Positions 56,840 through 64,000 of a DNA stretch of 64,000 nt are shown in pieces. The DNA lies in the NCBI RefSeq assembly GCF_009909205.1, contig NZ_JAAAPN010000004.1, forward strand, positions 186,001-250,000, given 5' to 3'. The notes beneath the pieces are model-generated. The model saw nothing but the letters and a program-made list of their open reading frames with translations, was not told the DNA's origin and did not search any database. The position numbers and the translations under genes were made by a program. Position 1 is the stretch's first letter. Each line of letters starts with the position of its first letter. Source of the DNA: Aquabacterium fontiphilum. GTDB taxonomy: Bacteria > Pseudomonadota > Gammaproteobacteria > Burkholderiales > Burkholderiaceae_C.

Positions 56840-57730
56840 TCAGACCACGTGCAGCAACTCGTGCAGTTCGTCTTCCCAGGCGTGGAGGTCTTCGGGCTGG
56901 ACCTCCAGCCACGCCATGGCAGCTTCGCCGTAGCGCGTCCAGTCGGCATCCGGGTCGACGCCTTCGTGGCGAACGGTGATGTACTCGGCCACCAGCCCCA
57001 GCGCAATCAGTGTGTTCGCTTCCGGATCAGCGCTGCGCTCACCCAGGGCCTCCAGATCGTGATGCAGACGTATGCCGGCGGTCACCGTGGGCGACAGTCG
57101 CCAGACGCGGGCGACAAGCGCCCCCACCACGGCATGGTCGGTCTTGTGGTTGGCGTTCTCCGTCTGGACGTACGAGCGGTCGATGCGCGCACGCGCCTCC
57201 ACCATGGTGCCCGTATAGCCTTTGATGCTTTGCACCATGACCGGCAACCCAACATGGCAGAACAGGCCGTAGGTGTGTGCCAGATCGGCCGACACGCCTG
57301 GCAGTTTGCCCGCCAGGTAAGACATCGCCGTCGCGCGCTTGGCCGATCGCTCCCAGAAGCGAGTGAGATGGGGCGAGTTCACGCGGATGGCGCGCCGGGT
57401 GAGGAATGCCGTCATCGCGCCTGCCGTGTGCGCCAGCCCCAGGCGATTCATGGCTTGGCCAATCGTCTGCACAGGCTGCCCCGTCGAGAACGCCGGGCTG
57501 TTGGCCTGTTTGAGCAAGGTGGCCGACATGGCGACATCCGATGTGGCGATCCGGGCGACCTCATTGAGATCAGGCTCCGGTTCGGCCAGCGCCCGTTGAA
57601 GGCGGCTGAGCAGTTCCGGGCAAGGCGGGATCGTGATGTGCTGGAGCGGGCCTCGCGCACGGGCGTGGTCAAGCTCCCGCAGGATGTCATCGGTGGCGGC
57701 AGCGGCGGCGACAGCGGCAGACGTCATCAT
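56840..57730 (-). CDS. HDOD-domain signalling protein
   Basis: A 296-residue protein dominated by an HDOD domain. IPPCPELLSRLQRALAEPEPDLNEVARIATSDVAMSATLLKQANSPAF is the standard HDOD opening, and QTIGQAMNRLGL follows. HDOD proteins are non-catalytic HD relatives that act as scaffolds in stress and c-di-GMP signalling. ATG 57730 starts at MMTSAAVAAAAATDD; more upstream sequence has no homology. It is divergent from dusC. Confidence 0.88.
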   Translation of the reverse strand: MMTSAAVAAAAATDDILRELDHARARGPLQHITIPPCPELLSRLQRALAEPEPDLNEVARIATSDVAMSATLLKQANSPAFSTGQPVQTIGQAMNRLGLAHTAGAMTAFLTRRAIRVNSPHLTRFWERSAKRATAMSYLAGKLPGVSADLAHTYGLFCHVGLPVMVQSIKGYTGTMVEARARIDRSYVQTENANHKTDHAVVGALVARVWRLSPTVTAGIRLHHDLEALGERSADPEANTLIALGLVAEYITVRHEGVDPDADWTRYGEAAMAWLEVQPEDLHAWEDELHELLHVV

Positions 57731-57893
57731 GTGAAATGCGGTAGGCTGGGACTGGCAGGTTTGTTCGTCATATCGGCGTCGCATCGGCAAGCTTGAGCGA
57801 CGAAGCGCAGATTCGCCTCCCTTGCGTCCACCTGCGCCACCCCTGCCCACGAACGCCTACACTGCCGGCTTCGTTGTCTGCCGGGCCTCACCC

Positions 57894-58865
57894 ATGACCC
57901 TGCTGCTGGCCCCGATGGAGGGCTTGCTGGATTGCACCTTGCGGGATGTGCTGACCCGCATCGGCGGCGTGGACCGTTGCGTGTCGGAGTTCATCCGCAT
58001 CACCGGGACGCTGCTGCCCGAACGTGCCTTTGTTCGCATCGTCCCCGAGCTGCGCCAGGGCGGTCGCACGCATGCGGGCACCCCGGTGCGCGCACAGCTG
58101 CTGGGTTCCGACCCCGCCTGCATGGCCGAGAACGCCGCGCGCCTGGCCGGTCTGGGCCCCGCCGGCATCGACCTCAACTTCGGTTGTCCGGCCAAGGTGG
58201 TGAACCGGCATGGCGGCGGCGCGGCGCTGTTGAAGGAGCCCGAGCAGGTGTACCGTGTGGTTGAGGCCGTCCGGCGGGCGGTGCCACCGGACATGCCGGT
58301 GTCGGCCAAGATGCGCTTGGGCTTCGATGACGACGCACTGGCCGAAGATTGCGCCCGTGCCATCGCCGCGGGCGGCGCAGGCGAACTCGTCGTGCACGCC
58401 CGCACCAAGGCCCACGGCTACCGTCCGCCCGCCTATTGGGAGCGCATCGCCGACATCCGCGCTGCCGTGGCGATTCCGCTGATCGCCAATGGCGAGATCT
58501 GGACGGTGGATGACGCTCGCCGGTGCCGCGAGGCCTCGGGCTGCGATGACCTGATGCTGGGTCGTGGGCTGGTGGCCGACCCGGCCCTGGCCTGGGCCAT
58601 CCGTGCAGAGCTCGACGGCGCCCGCGCCCGGCCGGTGCAGTGGGACGAGTTGCTGGCCATGATGGATGTGTTCTGGGAACAAGTGTGCGCGCGGGTCGAA
58701 GGCCGTCACCGCGCCGGGCGGCTCAAGCAATGGCTGAACTACCTGCGCCGCACCTACCCCGAGGCCCAGCAGGCCTACGACACCCTGCGCACGATACAGG
58801 ACAGCCGTGCCATCACCGCGTGGCTACAAGCACAACGCGCCGAACAGCGACAATACGCGGCGTGA
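57894..58865 (+). CDS. dusC: tRNA-dihydrouridine(16) synthase DusC
   Basis: FMN-dependent reduction of uridine 16 in tRNA, 323 residues. MTLLLAPMEGLLDCTLRDVLTRIGG is characteristic of the DusC subfamily, and LNFGCPAKVVNRHGGGAALLKEP carries the catalytic cysteine. ELVVHARTK and the FMN phosphate site (LMLGRGLVADP) are present. ATG 57894 gives the family start. It heads a probable operon dusC-rbgA-NYN/LOTUS concerned with RNA and ribosomes. Confidence 0.95.
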   Translation: MTLLLAPMEGLLDCTLRDVLTRIGGVDRCVSEFIRITGTLLPERAFVRIVPELRQGGRTHAGTPVRAQLLGSDPACMAENAARLAGLGPAGIDLNFGCPAKVVNRHGGGAALLKEPEQVYRVVEAVRRAVPPDMPVSAKMRLGFDDDALAEDCARAIAAGGAGELVVHARTKAHGYRPPAYWERIADIRAAVAIPLIANGEIWTVDDARRCREASGCDDLMLGRGLVADPALAWAIRAELDGARARPVQWDELLAMMDVFWEQVCARVEGRHRAGRLKQWLNYLRRTYPEAQQAYDTLRTIQDSRAITAWLQAQRAEQRQYAA

Positions 58866-58918
58866 TGCCGGCCATTCGGCCGTTCATCCGAACACCCAAC
58901 TCAGAGAACCTTCCCCGC

Positions 58919-59869
58919 ATGGCCATCAACTGGTTCCCGGGTCACATGCACGTGACCAAGAAGGCGCTGATCGAGCGCCTGAAGGAGACCGACGTCGTGA
59001 TCGAATTGCTCGACGCGCGGCTGCCGGGTTCGAGCGCGAACCCGATGCTGGCCGAGCTCACCGGCCGCCGTCCCAAGCTCAAGGTGCTCAACAAGCAGGA
59101 TCTGGCCGATCCGGCCCGCACCGAAGCCTGGCTGGACTGGTACAACGCCCAGCCCGAGACGCGTGCCATCGCGCTGGATGCGGGCGAAAAAGCCCCGGCA
59201 CAGCGCTTGATTCAGGCCTGCCGGGGACTGGTGCCACAACGCGGCGGCATGGACAAGCCACTGCGCGTGGTGATCTGCGGCATCCCCAATGTTGGCAAAT
59301 CGACGCTGATGAACACGCTGGTGGGCCGCAAGGCCGCCAAGACGGGCGACGAAGCAGGCATCACGCGGGTCGAGCAACGCATCAACCTGGCCAGCGACTT
59401 CTACCTGTTCGACACGCCGGGCATGCTCTGGCCCAAGATCATCGTCGAGAAGAGCGGCTACCACCTGGCCGCCAGTGGCGCGGTGGGCCGCAACGCCTAC
59501 GACGAGGAAGAGGTGGCGCTGGAGCTGCTCAACAGCCTCAAGGGCCACTACGCGTCGCTGCTGGCGGCGCGCTATAAGCTGTCCGACACCGTGGCCATCC
59601 CGCAGCAGCATGATGACGAGCTGCTCACGCAGATCGGCAAGCAACGCGGCGCCGTGATGGCAGGGGGCCGCGTGAACATGCAGAAAGCAGCCGAAATCGT
59701 GCTGAACGACTTCCGCAGCGCCGCCCTGGGCCGCATCACGCTGGAGACACCCGAGGTCTTTACCGCGTGGCGCGAAGCCGCCGAAGCGGCCGAAGCCGAA
59801 CGCATCCGCGCCAAGCAGGCGGCCGAACAGGCGCGCCGCAAGGCCTTCAAGAAACCCATACCCGAGTGA
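58919..59869 (+). CDS. ylqF: Circularly permuted ribosome biogenesis GTPase (YlqF/RbgA)
   Basis: A 316-residue GTPase with permuted motif order: G4 NKQD at 58-61, then G1 GIPNVGKST at 121-129 and G3 DTPG at 165-168. INWFPGHM at the N-terminus is the RbgA hallmark. RbgA assists late 50S assembly in Bacillus. The C-terminus is a charged Ala/Glu/Arg helix. ATG 58919 is used. The next gene begins six bases after its stop. Confidence 0.95.
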   Translation: MAINWFPGHMHVTKKALIERLKETDVVIELLDARLPGSSANPMLAELTGRRPKLKVLNKQDLADPARTEAWLDWYNAQPETRAIALDAGEKAPAQRLIQACRGLVPQRGGMDKPLRVVICGIPNVGKSTLMNTLVGRKAAKTGDEAGITRVEQRINLASDFYLFDTPGMLWPKIIVEKSGYHLAASGAVGRNAYDEEEVALELLNSLKGHYASLLAARYKLSDTVAIPQQHDDELLTQIGKQRGAVMAGGRVNMQKAAEIVLNDFRSAALGRITLETPEVFTAWREAAEAAEAERIRAKQAAEQARRKAFKKPIPE

Positions 59870-59875
59870 GAACCC

Positions 59876-61279
59876 ATGGCCGCTACCCCTGACCACATCA
59901 GCATGGCGCTGTTCTGCGACTTCGAGAACGTCGCCCTCGGCGTGCGCGACGCCAACTACGAGAAGTTCGACATCAAGAAGGTGCTCGAGCGCCTGCTGCT
60001 CAAGGGCAGCATCGTGGTGAAGAAGGCCTACTGCGACTGGGACCGCTACAAGGGCTTCAAGGCCCCGATGCACGAAGCCAACTTCGAGATGATCGAGATC
60101 CCCCATGTGCGCCAGTCGGGCAAGAACTCGGCCGACATCCGGATGGTGGTCGACGCGCTGGACCTTTGCTACACCAAGGCCCACGTCAACACCTTCGTGA
60201 TCATCTCGGGCGATTCAGACTTCTCGCCGCTGGTCTCGAAACTGCGCGAGAACGCCAAGTACGTGATCGGTGTGGGCGTCAAGCAGTCGACCTCGGATCT
60301 GCTGATCGCCAACTGCGACGAGTTCATCTTCTACGACGACCTCGTGCGCGACAGCAACCGCCAGCGCAAGGACAGCCGAGACCAGCCGCAGCCGCGCCGC
60401 TCGCCCGAAGAAGAGGCCAAGCGCCGCGCAGAGATGGAGAACCGGCGCACCAAGGCGGTGGAGCTGGCGGCAGAGACTTACGAGGCCCTGGTCACCGACC
60501 GCGACGAGGGCGGCCGCATCTGGGCGTCGGTGCTCAAGGAAGCCATCAAGCGGCGCAACCCGGGCTTCAACGAAAACTACTACGGCTTTCGCACCTTCGG
60601 CAATCTGCTCGAAGAAGCGCGCGCGCGCGGTCTGCTGGATTTTGGTCGCGACGAGAAATCGGGCACCTACGTCTCGCGCGGCTCCGGCGTGCCAACCGTG
60701 AGCGTGGGCGCGGCGCCTGTCCCTCAAGGGCAGCAGCCTGCCACCCTGCCCACCCCACCGCTGGCCTCAACGGCGCGCGGGGAGCCCGCGATGGACGAGA
60801 CCGAGGCTCAGATGGCCGACACGTCAGCCGCCGAAGCCGCCACCATGCCCGCCACAGCGACAGACACGGCGCCCCGCCCCAGCGCAAAGCGCAGCCGCGG
60901 CGGCCGCAACGGCAACCGCCGGGGCAACAAGCCGGATGCGGCCAACCAGCCCTCGAACGAGACGCCCGTCAGCGAGCCCGCCCAGCCGGAAACCGCGCCT
61001 GAAGCGCACGCAACGCCGGTCGAGCCGACGCCCGCGGCCAAGCAGGCCCGGGGCGGCCGTGGCTCGGGCCGCCGTACACCGCGCAGTGAGGCTGTCACCG
61101 CCGCACCGACCGCACCCGCACCAACCGCACCCGCGCCGGTCGATGCACCTGCAGCCACCGCCATGCAGCCCGCGCCAGACAGCGACGCTGGCCCCGCCGC
61201 GAAGACCCGCCGAGGCGGCAGCCGGCGCAAACCCGCCGCCAAGAAGACGCCCACATCCACCAACGGCTCAACAGACTGA
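59876..61279 (+). CDS. NYN-domain ribonuclease-like protein with OST-HTH/LOTUS domain
   Basis: A 467-residue LabA/DUF88-type protein. The NYN (PIN-like) domain spans 8-160 with acidic metal-site motifs CDFENVA (14-20), GKNSADIRMVVDAL and ISGDSDFSPLV. A charged linker leads to an OST-HTH/LOTUS domain (about 195-270: GRIWASVLKEAIKRRNPGFNE ... LLEEARARGLLDF). The last 190 residues are low-complexity Pro/Ala/Thr with Arg-Gly-Gly patches (KQARGGRGSGRR), likely disordered and RNA-binding. It is coupled to rbgA, so a role in rRNA or tRNA turnover is inferred. Confidence 0.88.
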   Translation: MAATPDHISMALFCDFENVALGVRDANYEKFDIKKVLERLLLKGSIVVKKAYCDWDRYKGFKAPMHEANFEMIEIPHVRQSGKNSADIRMVVDALDLCYTKAHVNTFVIISGDSDFSPLVSKLRENAKYVIGVGVKQSTSDLLIANCDEFIFYDDLVRDSNRQRKDSRDQPQPRRSPEEEAKRRAEMENRRTKAVELAAETYEALVTDRDEGGRIWASVLKEAIKRRNPGFNENYYGFRTFGNLLEEARARGLLDFGRDEKSGTYVSRGSGVPTVSVGAAPVPQGQQPATLPTPPLASTARGEPAMDETEAQMADTSAAEAATMPATATDTAPRPSAKRSRGGRNGNRRGNKPDAANQPSNETPVSEPAQPETAPEAHATPVEPTPAAKQARGGRGSGRRTPRSEAVTAAPTAPAPTAPAPVDAPAATAMQPAPDSDAGPAAKTRRGGSRRKPAAKKTPTSTNGSTD

Positions 61280-61302
61280 GGCGCGCCGTGCGGCGCCGCG
61301 TG

Positions 61303-61689
61303 TCAAGCCAGGCGCCAGACCACCCACACCGCCACGCCGCTCAGCACCGCCACCAGCGCGCTGAGCCAGCGCAGGCGCACGCGGTGGGCTTCCACCCGCT
61401 GGATGAGCTCGGCGTTCTGGTCGGCCAGCGCCTTGATCAGCTCCGATGAGGTCTGCAGCTCGCGCTGCAACTCGGCTGTGGTGACGCTGAGTTCTTCGAC
61501 GCGCAAACGCAAAGCCTGGGCGACGTCGCCGCCTGGCGGCACGACGATGGGCATGGGCGTCGCCACAGTTTCACCCCCGCCGCCCACCTTCTTCCACAGC
61601 TTGCGCGCGCCATCGGCAATGGCCGGCGCGTTGGCGATGACCTGAGACCACGGCACGGTCTTGAGCAGCACCATCCAGGGAATGGCCAT
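61303..61689 (-). CDS. Small tail-anchored coiled-coil protein of unknown function
   Basis: A 128-residue protein. The N-terminal part is short and hydrophobic (AIPWMVLLKTVPW), the middle is a predicted coiled coil (VEELSVTTAELQRELQTSSELIKALADQNAELIQRVEAH), and the C-terminus is one membrane helix (WLSALVAVLSGVAVWVVW). Family not recognised. It lies on the opposite strand from the NYN/LOTUS gene and 101 bases downstream of the ftsH-like gene. Confidence 0.75.
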   Translation of the reverse strand: MAIPWMVLLKTVPWSQVIANAPAIADGARKLWKKVGGGGETVATPMPIVVPPGGDVAQALRLRVEELSVTTAELQRELQTSSELIKALADQNAELIQRVEAHRVRLRWLSALVAVLSGVAVWVVWRLA

Positions 61690-61790
61690 GCGTGTTCCTT
61701 TCCTGCTGAAGGCACAAGGCGCACGACGCGCCCTCGCCTCATCGGCTCGGTTCTAACACACAGGCCATGCCCCGCCGAACGGTACGGCTG

Positions 61791-63695
61791 TCACGCCATG
61801 GATTCGGGCGCAGGCAGCGCGACCGTCGCGTCGGCATCGGCGTCCAGCAGTGCCGCCAGGGGCTCGCCCGACACGGTCTCACAGGCCAGCAGCGTGTCGG
61901 TCAGCGCGTCCAACGCGCCACGGCGCGCCTGCAGCACGTCGCGGCAGCGAGCCTGCGCCGCCTCCAGAATCTGGCGGGCCTCCTCCAGCACGCGCTCCTG
62001 GATGTGCGGCCCGACCAACGCGCCCGGCACACCGGCCAGGCTCAGCAACCCGAAGCGCTCGCTAAAGCCCATGGTGCTCACCATGTCGACGGCCAGTGCC
62101 GATGCGCGTTTGAGGTCGTCCGCCGCGCCCGAGCTGGTGTGACCCAGCACCAGCAACTCGGCCTCACGGCCGGCCAGCATCATGCCCAGGCGCGCAGCCA
62201 GTTCGGCCTGGCCAAACAACGGCAGCTCGTTGGCCCGCGTCATGAAAGTCACGCCCAAGGCTTGGCCGCGCGGTTCGATGGTCACGCGCTCGACCACACC
62301 AGCGCGCAGCGCATGTGCCACCAGCGCGTGGCCGGCCTCGTGCACGGCGATGCGGCGGCGGTCATCGGCGCCCATCAGGCCCTTGAGCGCCGACACCTCG
62401 CCGCCCAGCTGGTGGCGCTCCAGCGCACGGTGCAGATGTTCCTGCGTCACGCACGCGGCATCGCGCTCGGCCGCCATGACCGTCGCGCGGTTGACCACGC
62501 CTTCGATCTCGGCATGGGACATGCCGGCCATCGAGCGCGCCAGGGTGTCGAGATCCAGCCCCTCCGCGGCGCGCACGCGCGACACACAGCGCTGCAGCAG
62601 CGCCAGGCGGTCGGGCAAGGTCGGCAGCGTCACCCGGGCCACGAGATCGAACCGCCCGGGGCGCTTGAGCGCCGCATCGATGTTGTCGGCGTGGTTGGTG
62701 GCGCCGATCACGACGACGTTGTCCATCGGGTCGAAGCCATCGAGTTCGACCAGCAACTTGTTGATGATGCGGTTTTCTTCCGGGCTGCCTGTGCCGTGGC
62801 CTGGGCTGGACGGGCCTGCACTGCGCTGGCCGATGCCATCGAACTCGTCGATGAAGACGATGCACGGGCCGTTGCGGCGCGCGGTGGCGAACAACTCGCG
62901 CACCTTGGCGATGCCAGCGCCATAGAACATGCTGGAGAAATGCGAGCCATCGACCGCGATGAAGTGGGCGCCGCACTCGCCCGCCAGCGCGCGGGCCAGC
63001 AAGGTCTTGCCGGTGCCTGGCGGGCCTTCCAGCAACACGCCACGGGGGGGCCGGGCGCCCAGCGCCAGATACTTCTCGGGCGAGCGCATGAAAGCCGCCA
63101 CTTGCTGCAGCGCGGCCTTGGCCTCGGAGGCGCCAACCACATCGTCAAACCGCACATCCGGTGGGCTGACGGGCTCGACCGCGCCCATCAAGCTGCCGCC
63201 CTGCCTTGCACGCTGCACCAGGAACATGAGCACGCCAATGCCCAGCGCCAGGATCAGCGTGTGGCCGGCGGCCGTCATCGCGCGGTCGGCCCAACGGGTA
63301 GGGGCCCCGCGGGGGTCGATGCGCACGGCCGTGAGCTCGAAGGCTTGCGCCCGGCTCAGCGACTCCAGCCGGCCACCCAGGCCGCCATCAGTGGCCAGCA
63401 GCTCGGTGCTGTAGTGCGTGCCATCGCGCCGCGTGACCAGCACGCGTCGACCGTCCACACCCATGGCCTGCACCTGACGCGACGCCAGGTCACGCTCCAG
63501 CACCGACACATTGACCGGCTTGTCCAGCCACTGATGCGGCGCACGCTGAAAGCTTTGCGCCAGCGCGCTGCGCGGCGCCGGGTCCGCCGGTGCCATCAGC
63601 ACATCGAGCCCCATGAAGGCAGCCAACACCGCCGTCAGGAGCAACACATAAGAGCCAGCACGAAGCCAGCGGGGCCAGGACGCGAAGGGAATCAT
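61791..63695 (-). CDS. FtsH-like membrane AAA+ zinc metalloprotease
   Basis: A 634-residue FtsH-family protease, probably a paralogue of the housekeeping FtsH. Two N-terminal helices (14-33 and 143-161) flank a periplasmic domain. The AAA+ core has Walker A GPPGTGKT (224-231), Walker B IVFIDEFD (279-286) and an SRH-type PGRFD. The zinc site is HEAGH (452-456), with a distal Asp in SSGAADDLKRAS. ATG 63695 is chosen as the start of the first helix. The gene is followed by the small membrane protein gene. Confidence 0.92.
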   Translation of the reverse strand: MIPFASWPRWLRAGSYVLLLTAVLAAFMGLDVLMAPADPAPRSALAQSFQRAPHQWLDKPVNVSVLERDLASRQVQAMGVDGRRVLVTRRDGTHYSTELLATDGGLGGRLESLSRAQAFELTAVRIDPRGAPTRWADRAMTAAGHTLILALGIGVLMFLVQRARQGGSLMGAVEPVSPPDVRFDDVVGASEAKAALQQVAAFMRSPEKYLALGARPPRGVLLEGPPGTGKTLLARALAGECGAHFIAVDGSHFSSMFYGAGIAKVRELFATARRNGPCIVFIDEFDGIGQRSAGPSSPGHGTGSPEENRIINKLLVELDGFDPMDNVVVIGATNHADNIDAALKRPGRFDLVARVTLPTLPDRLALLQRCVSRVRAAEGLDLDTLARSMAGMSHAEIEGVVNRATVMAAERDAACVTQEHLHRALERHQLGGEVSALKGLMGADDRRRIAVHEAGHALVAHALRAGVVERVTIEPRGQALGVTFMTRANELPLFGQAELAARLGMMLAGREAELLVLGHTSSGAADDLKRASALAVDMVSTMGFSERFGLLSLAGVPGALVGPHIQERVLEEARQILEAAQARCRDVLQARRGALDALTDTLLACETVSGEPLAALLDADADATVALPAPESMA

Positions 63696-63798
63696 GAGGG
63701 TCGCTGCACGAGAGTGAACCCCGACATGAAACCGCATCTGCCCGCCCTGGCAGCCCCGGATGAGGCGCGCACCCGTGCCGCTGATCCTTCTCTGCAGA

Positions 63799-64000
63799 TC
63801 AGCCTGCGGGCATGGCGTTTGCTCCAGCCGCCTGACGCAGGCTTGCGTACGCCTGACGAGCCGCATCTCGGCCGCTGAGCCAGGCGCCCTCGACCTTGCC
63901 CGCATTCATCCAGTCACCACACAGGCCCAGGCGCAGGGCCGGATCCCAGGCCAGCGGGGCCGCGGTGCCCGGCGCGGTGTCGGCGTAACGCCAGCGGTGG
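63799..64000 (-). CDS. FAD-dependent oxidoreductase (renalase-like), C-terminal part only
   Basis: The last 66 codons of a gene entering from the right edge. The translation reads HRWRYADTAPG, then LGLCGDWMNAGKVEGAWLSGRDAA, which is the conserved C-terminal FAD-binding region (GDW ... GKVEGAWLSG) of renalase/amine-oxidase-like flavoproteins. The stop is at 63799-63801. The N-terminal Rossmann motif lies outside the window, so the assignment rests on this short region. Confidence 0.75.
   Translation of the reverse strand, partial: HRWRYADTAPGTAAPLAWDPALRLGLCGDWMNAGKVEGAWLSGRDAARQAYASLRQAAGANAMPAG

Overview
The window is a high-GC, densely coded bacterial chromosome segment, most likely from the Burkholderiales (Comamonadaceae or the Leptothrix-Ideonella-Aquabacterium-Rubrivivax neighbourhood). 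That placement is inferred from gene content: a PEP-CTERM GDSL hydrolase, a CDP-glucoseen-reductase-type flavoenzyme, a liv transporter, minCDE, a FeeM-type acyl synthase, a betaproteobacterial-style acyl-CoA ligase, and a CdiA with an ESPR signal. I saw no rRNA, tRNA, CRISPR array, transposase or phage gene.

Layout. 1-2.0 kb: two TPM-domain proteins (the first cut by the window edge) and endonuclease III. 2.0-6.3 kb: GDSL/PEP-CTERM hydrolase, atypical SDR, iron-sulfur flavoreductase, HIT protein, and a Doc-type toxin-antitoxin pair. 6.3-11.5 kb: livHMGF without a binding protein, then an aldehyde dehydrogenase. 11.6-19.3 kb: S4 RNA-binding protein, acyl-CoA ligase, GAF-PAS-PAS-GAF-GGDEF cyclase, malonyl-CoA-synthetase-like ligase, a membrane-anchored unknown and an acyltransferase. 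19.5-22.4 kb: degenerate HD-GYP protein, PPK2 and an ion-channel-like protein with a non-canonical pore.

22.5-40.3 kb is a contact-dependent inhibition (CDI) island read leftwards: cdiB, a 2,567-codon cdiA, its immunity gene, then three orphan CdiA-CT/immunity cassettes. Each cassette starts inside a copy of the same ~0.8 kb segment of cdiA. One cassette is a recognisable PoNe nuclease with PoNi immunity, one has a frameshift at the toxin end, and one has a nonsense codon plus a remnant of an older module. The layout fits a silent reserve of toxin tips that can recombine into the expressed gene.

40.4-50.0 kb: ABC exporter, an SDR broken by an in-frame TGA, a MerR-type regulator, a Tim44-like membrane protein, YgiQ radical-SAM protein and two membrane proteins. 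50.1-52.9 kb: minCDE and a ParA ATPase. 53.0-55.9 kb: a FeeM-like N-acyl amino acid synthase followed by a six-helix hybrid histidine kinase, with a perfect CRP-type palindrome upstream. This resembles a signal synthase and receptor pair and is, with the CDI cassettes, the most interesting part. 55.9-64 kb: DUF808 protein, HDOD protein, a dusC-rbgA-NYN/LOTUS RNA/ribosome operon, a small membrane protein, an FtsH-like protease and a truncated FAD oxidoreductase.

All functions come from reading motifs and family resemblance by eye; no database search was run.
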